DNA of 35,228 bases from CAZLFA01 sp964558665 (lineage in GTDB: Bacteria; Desulfobacterota; Syntrophia; Syntrophales; PHBD01): assembly GCA_964558665.1 (NCBI GenBank), contig CAZLFA010000045.1, positions 1 to 35,228 on the forward strand, written 5' to 3'. Below, one piece after another: positions 32,006 to 35,228 of the stretch. Positions within the stretch are counted from its first letter, which is position 1, and every line of letters starts with the position of its first letter. The position numbers and the translations under genes are program-made. The notes beneath the pieces are model-generated. The model was not told the DNA's origin, ran no database searches, and saw nothing but the letters and a program-made list of their open reading frames with translations.

Positions 32006-34585
32006 TCAGGATTTAATCTTGACGATTTGCTCCAGTTTCTTCAGGGCCGTGATGTCCGTAAAGGTGATGACAATGCCATCTATCACGTTGTCGTATGTCC
32101 GATAGGGCATGATGCGAATCCTGAACCATTCGTGATTCGTTGATTCGATCTCCGCCTCCCTGAAAATGAGAGTTTTCAAAACTTCTTTGGCGTCATCAAG
32201 AAGAAGGTCATATTTCAAGGTGGAGGTGATATCGGTGAAGGGCCGGTTGACATCCGATGAGATCAGTTTGAAAATGCGCGTGGTCTGAGGGGTGAAACGC
32301 CGGACATTCATTCCGCAATCGAGAAAGAGAACCGCCAGATCGGTGCTGTTCAGGAGATTGTTCATATCGTTATGGGTGCGGGTAAGTTCTTCGATCTTGG
32401 TCTGCAGCTCCGCATTGACGGACATCAGTTCCTCGTTTAAGGACTGCAGTTCCTCCTTGGACGTGGTCAGTTCCTCATTGGTGCTCTGCAATTCCTCATT
32501 TGTGGATTGCAGCTCCTCGTTTGCCGACTTGAGCTCCTCCTGGTGTGTCTGCATCTGCTCCTGGGTTGCGCGAAGATAATCCTCCATGTGCTGCAGCCGC
32601 TTCTCCAGTTCGGTATTTCTGTCCTCCAGGGATGCGTCCGGTGTCATACTTTTTTTGCGGGAACGGACGCTTTTCCGGACGATATCCGCCTCTTCAAAGC
32701 TCACAAGCAGAAGGCCGTTGAGTTGCTGCGGTGCAAAGATCGGCCTGACCGTAAGATTGAGCGCCTGGTCGGCTCCTTCCGTCTTCAATATAAGCCCCGT
32801 CCTTTTGACGGCAGTCTGCTGCGACAGGGCATCGCTGATGGCGCTTCCCAGATCGAACTTCAACTCTTCCCTGGCCATGGCATGGATATTCATGTTCGCC
32901 TTGCCGGCCGTCGGCAGGAGGTATTTGCCGATCTGCCCGAGGATATAGACGATGTCACCGCCTTCGTTGATTAGCACACAGGGAGGCGCTATGGTCTGCA
33001 TAATTACATGATCGGCAATATCGCGGATACCACCGGCAGAGATTTTTTTGGAATCCATCATATTCTCCTCAAAAATAATTTCCTTTTGGAAAAGTGTACG
33101 CGGAAAATCGACCAGGTAATGTTTTAACTGCACCTGCTGTTTCCGGTAAATCTTCCATTGCGAATCAACTGTCTTGAAGTATTCCGTATAGCTGCCGATT
33201 GTTTCGGCTGAGCCGAGAAAAAGAACCCCATCGGGGTTCAGGGCATAATGAAAGAGGGGGATGAGTTTCTTCTGAAGCTCCTGTGTCAGGTAGATCAGGA
33301 GATTCCGGCAGCTCAGGATGTCAAGCTTGGTAAAAGGCGGATCTGTTATGAGGTTATGCGGGGCAAAGATGACCATCTCCCTGATCTCCTTGCCGATCCG
33401 GTATGAATTGTCATCCTTGACAAAGAAACGGCGCAGGCGTTCGGCAGAAACATCGGCGGCGATGTTGGATGGATAGACGCCCCGCCTTGCCCTGTCTATC
33501 GCATCCCTGTCCAGATCCGTGGCAAATACCTGGATTTTGACATGTCTGTCCGGACTGATATTATCCATTGCCTCCCGCAATGTGATGGCAAGGGAATACG
33601 CTTCCTCTCCGCTTGAGCATCCCGGCACCCATATCCTGATCTCCGACTCAGGCTGCTTTTCCTTGAGCAACCCGGGAATCGCCTTCGTTTTCAGTATTTC
33701 AAAGGCTGCTTCATCACGGAAAAAGTTCGTAACCCCGATCAGCAGTTCTTTGAAAAGCAGTTCCAGTTCGTGGGGGTTCTCCTGCAGGAAGCGGACATAG
33801 TATGTGATTTTATCGAGCTGGTGAATCCCCATCCTTCTTTCTATCCTGCGGTAAAGGGTGCTTTTCTTGTAAAGGCTGAAATCATAACCCGTCTTTGCAC
33901 GCAGCAGGATGAAAATCTTTTCCAGCGAGCTGCGCGTTTTCTCATCCACGTCCATCTTTGTCTTTGGCGCCGCGACAACACGCTTGACATAAGACACCAG
34001 CAAAGAGGGCATTTCTTCCACGGGGACGACATAGTCGGCCAGTCCGGCATCGACAACGCTTCGCGGCATCCCGTCGTATTTTGCCGTGGCCGGATCCTGA
34101 ACCATGGTCATACCCATCTGTTCCTTGATGGCTCTCATCCCCATGCTCCCATCCGATCCCATTCCGGAAAGGGTGATGCCGATGCTCCTTTCCTGCAGAT
34201 CATCGGCCAGATGTCTGAAGAAAAAATCAATGGGAAGGCGTAATCCTTTAGAGAAAACGAAATCCAGCAGGTGCAGCGTTCCGTGGAGAATCGACATGTT
34301 TTTATTTGGAGGGATGATGTAGACGCAATTCGGCTCGACCCTCATGCGGTCCCTTACCTGGACCACCTTCATGGCTGTCATGCGCTGAAGAAGCTCGGGC
34401 ATCATGCCTTTATGGTCGGGGTCAAGATGCTGGATCAGCACAAAGGCCATGCCGCTGTCGGCCGGCATATGCTTGAAAAAAAGATGAAGGGCCTCCAGAC
34501 CGCCGGCAGACGAGCCGATGCCGACGATAGGAAAAAACTTCTTTCCGGACGATTCCTTGAGGTATTGCTCCTTCGTCATGATCAT
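32006..34585 (-). CDS. CheB-CheR-PAS fusion protein
   Basis: This is an 859-residue fusion of the two receptor-adaptation enzymes. The CheB methylesterase domain is about residues 16-200, with catalytic Ser26 (GSSAGG), His53 (IQHLDP) and Asp145 (GMGSDG). It has no receiver in front, so it is not phospho-controlled in the usual way. The CheR methyltransferase domain is about 220-490, with SAM motif PGCSSGEEAYS (321-331) and the CRNLLIYL motif. Then come a poorly conserved linker, a long coiled coil of repeated ELQSTNEEL-type heptads (about 655-745) and a C-terminal PAS domain (about 745-855). Such CheBR-PAS proteins are common in proteobacteria, usually next to hybrid kinases. It is probably the first gene of block B. 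The ATG at 34585 has only a distant AGGG; ATG 34579 is nearly equivalent. The FHDF-ending proteins in this window are plausible targets. Confidence 0.95.
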   Translation of the reverse strand: MIMTKEQYLKESSGKKFFPIVGIGSSAGGLEALHLFFKHMPADSGMAFVLIQHLDPDHKGMMPELLQRMTAMKVVQVRDRMRVEPNCVYIIPPNKNMSILHGTLHLLDFVFSKGLRLPIDFFFRHLADDLQERSIGITLSGMGSDGSMGMRAIKEQMGMTMVQDPATAKYDGMPRSVVDAGLADYVVPVEEMPSLLVSYVKRVVAAPKTKMDVDEKTRSSLEKIFILLRAKTGYDFSLYKKSTLYRRIERRMGIHQLDKITYYVRFLQENPHELELLFKELLIGVTNFFRDEAAFEILKTKAIPGLLKEKQPESEIRIWVPGCSSGEEAYSLAITLREAMDNISPDRHVKIQVFATDLDRDAIDRARRGVYPSNIAADVSAERLRRFFVKDDNSYRIGKEIREMVIFAPHNLITDPPFTKLDILSCRNLLIYLTQELQKKLIPLFHYALNPDGVLFLGSAETIGSYTEYFKTVDSQWKIYRKQQVQLKHYLVDFPRTLFQKEIIFEENMMDSKKISAGGIRDIADHVIMQTIAPPCVLINEGGDIVYILGQIGKYLLPTAGKANMNIHAMAREELKFDLGSAISDALSQQTAVKRTGLILKTEGADQALNLTVRPIFAPQQLNGLLLVSFEEADIVRKSVRSRKKSMTPDASLEDRNTELEKRLQHMEDYLRATQEQMQTHQEELKSANEELQSTNEELQSTNEELTTSKEELQSLNEELMSVNAELQTKIEELTRTHNDMNNLLNSTDLAVLFLDCGMNVRRFTPQTTRIFKLISSDVNRPFTDITSTLKYDLLLDDAKEVLKTLIFREAEIESTNHEWFRIRIMPYRTYDNVIDGIVITFTDITALKKLEQIVKIKS

Positions 34586-34763
34586 TCGGATGTTATATCC
34601 CTTAGTCCTTATCTGTACAGCGTTTTCCTTGCCTTTGCCTGGTTATGTGCCAAATGTTCAGAAGAGTCTCTCGAGGGAAACCGCCTGAGAGGATTTAATA
34701 AGGAAAATTTCAAGTCATTATCATGCATGTTCAGGATGAAAGCTGTAATTATATATAAGGACA

Positions 34764-34791
34764 ATTATAGACTAAAAGATAAGCTAAGCAA
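34764..34791 (-). promoter_or_regulatory. Putative sigma-70 promoter of signalling block B
   Basis: The minus strand has TTGCTT (34791-34786), a 16-nt spacer and a perfect TATAAT (34769-34764). It lies about 180 bp upstream of the cheB-cheR start, leaving a long leader. Gaps between the following genes are mostly 15-70 bp, consistent with one long transcript. Confidence 0.45.
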
Positions 34792-34944
34792 ATAAAATAT
34801 TTTTAACCTCGTTGTTTATACCATACACGATCAATTATCTGATAATAATAGATGTGCTAATGTTGATTTGCGATCGAAAGGTTGTATATTTCAGTTGATC
34901 TGATTCCTATTGACAGCAGGAAGGAATATACCCTCGATCTTCGG

Positions 34945-34968
34945 AAAAAGCCGTCTCTGAAAGCGGCT
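34945..34968 (-). terminator. Weak intrinsic terminator-like hairpin
   Basis: On the minus strand AGCCG (34968-34964) pairs with CGGCT (34953-34949) around a 10-nt loop and is followed by TTTT. The stem is only 5 bp. It would end transcription entering from beyond the right edge, before the block B promoter. Confidence 0.35.
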
Positions 34969-35228
34969 CCTTTCTTCCCGTATTCATTGTCACGGCAAGC
35001 TTAACCCTTTTCAACCAATTTCTTTTTTTAATTTGTTGAATGTGGACCTGAAATTCCAACCTTGATCGAGTTTCATCAAATCTGATCTGTTCACTTAGTT
35101 TTGAGATGATTTCCAACCTCATTTTTCAAATAGCCTTATAATCCTTAATTTCCAATTGATCATTCTCCTTCTAATTTCAGATCCGTCCAATATAACTTTT
35201 TAGAAATTGAAAAGGGTACCCACAATCA

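Larger units (their letters stand above)
34586..35228. other. Right-end AT-rich region without a convincing gene
   Basis: About 640 bp holding a probable promoter for block B (34764-34791) and a weak terminator (34945-34968). A minus frame at 34907-35122 (71 codons) lacks a ribosome site, contains the terminator, and follows an in-frame stop, so it is not called. Composition is clearly richer in A and T than the genes. Confidence 0.5.

Noticed and set aside
34639..34653. TGGCAC on the minus strand upstream of cheB-cheR as a sigma-54 promoter
   Set aside because: The -12 half reads CAGG; the GC dinucleotide is one base out of register. The TTGCTT/TATAAT pair at 34764-34791 is better.
34907..35122. 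71-codon minus frame near the right end
   Set aside because: Weak start context, an in-frame stop just upstream, and a terminator-like hairpin inside the frame. It may be a decayed gene but cannot be supported.

Overview
This 35.2 kb window looks like a chromosomal segment of an anaerobic, signalling-rich Gram-negative bacterium. The best guess is a deltaproteobacterium (Desulfobacterota), perhaps near Syntrophales. The basis is mid-range GC, PAS-saturated sensor kinases, a chemoreceptor ending in a Phe-rich FHDF tail of a kind I recall from deltaproteobacterial receptors, and an acyl-CoA dehydrogenase under its own TetR regulator. No rRNA, tRNA or CRISPR array was seen, so the placement is inference.

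Left part (1-6.9 kb), metabolism and transport. It holds an unrecognised protein (72-770, minus), a ModF-type double ABC ATPase (984-2546, plus), an acyl-CoA dehydrogenase (2537-3787, minus) and a divergent TetR regulator (3997-4608, plus). The last two are separated by a symmetric pair of face-to-face promoters, each carrying an operator-like palindrome. An exported beta-lactamase-fold serine hydrolase follows (4754-6769, plus). It is separated from the signalling island by a 127-bp structured inverted-repeat element.

Signalling block A (6.9-19.1 kb, all minus). In transcription order: hybrid PAS histidine kinase, sigma-54 response regulator, a 245-bp gap, a small unknown protein, chemoreceptor (MCP), CheW, a PAS protein with a Cys4 tail, and a six-PAS hybrid kinase. 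The gap holds two abutting 19-bp dyads about 200 bp upstream of a sigma-54-like -24/-12 element. The upstream regulator may therefore switch on the chemosensory genes.

Boundary (19.1-20.0 kb). This is a gene-poor gap with a well-translated-looking 32-residue peptide gene on the plus strand. Next to it is the frameshifted C-terminal remnant of a transposase, which abuts the broken 3' end of block B.

Signalling block B (20.0-34.6 kb, all minus, probably one operon from a promoter near 34.78 kb). In transcription order: CheB-CheR-PAS fusion, PAS histidine kinase, an eight-PAS protein whose transmitter is replaced by an MCP C-terminal tail, a large membrane hybrid kinase with two receivers and an HPt domain, a receiver/HD-GYP protein, a second CheW, and a 3'-truncated PAS protein. 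The two blocks share duplicated modules (CheW, PAS types, the FHDF tail). Together they contain MCP, CheW, CheB and CheR functions but no CheA. The last 640 bp hold a probable promoter and a weak terminator but no convincing gene.
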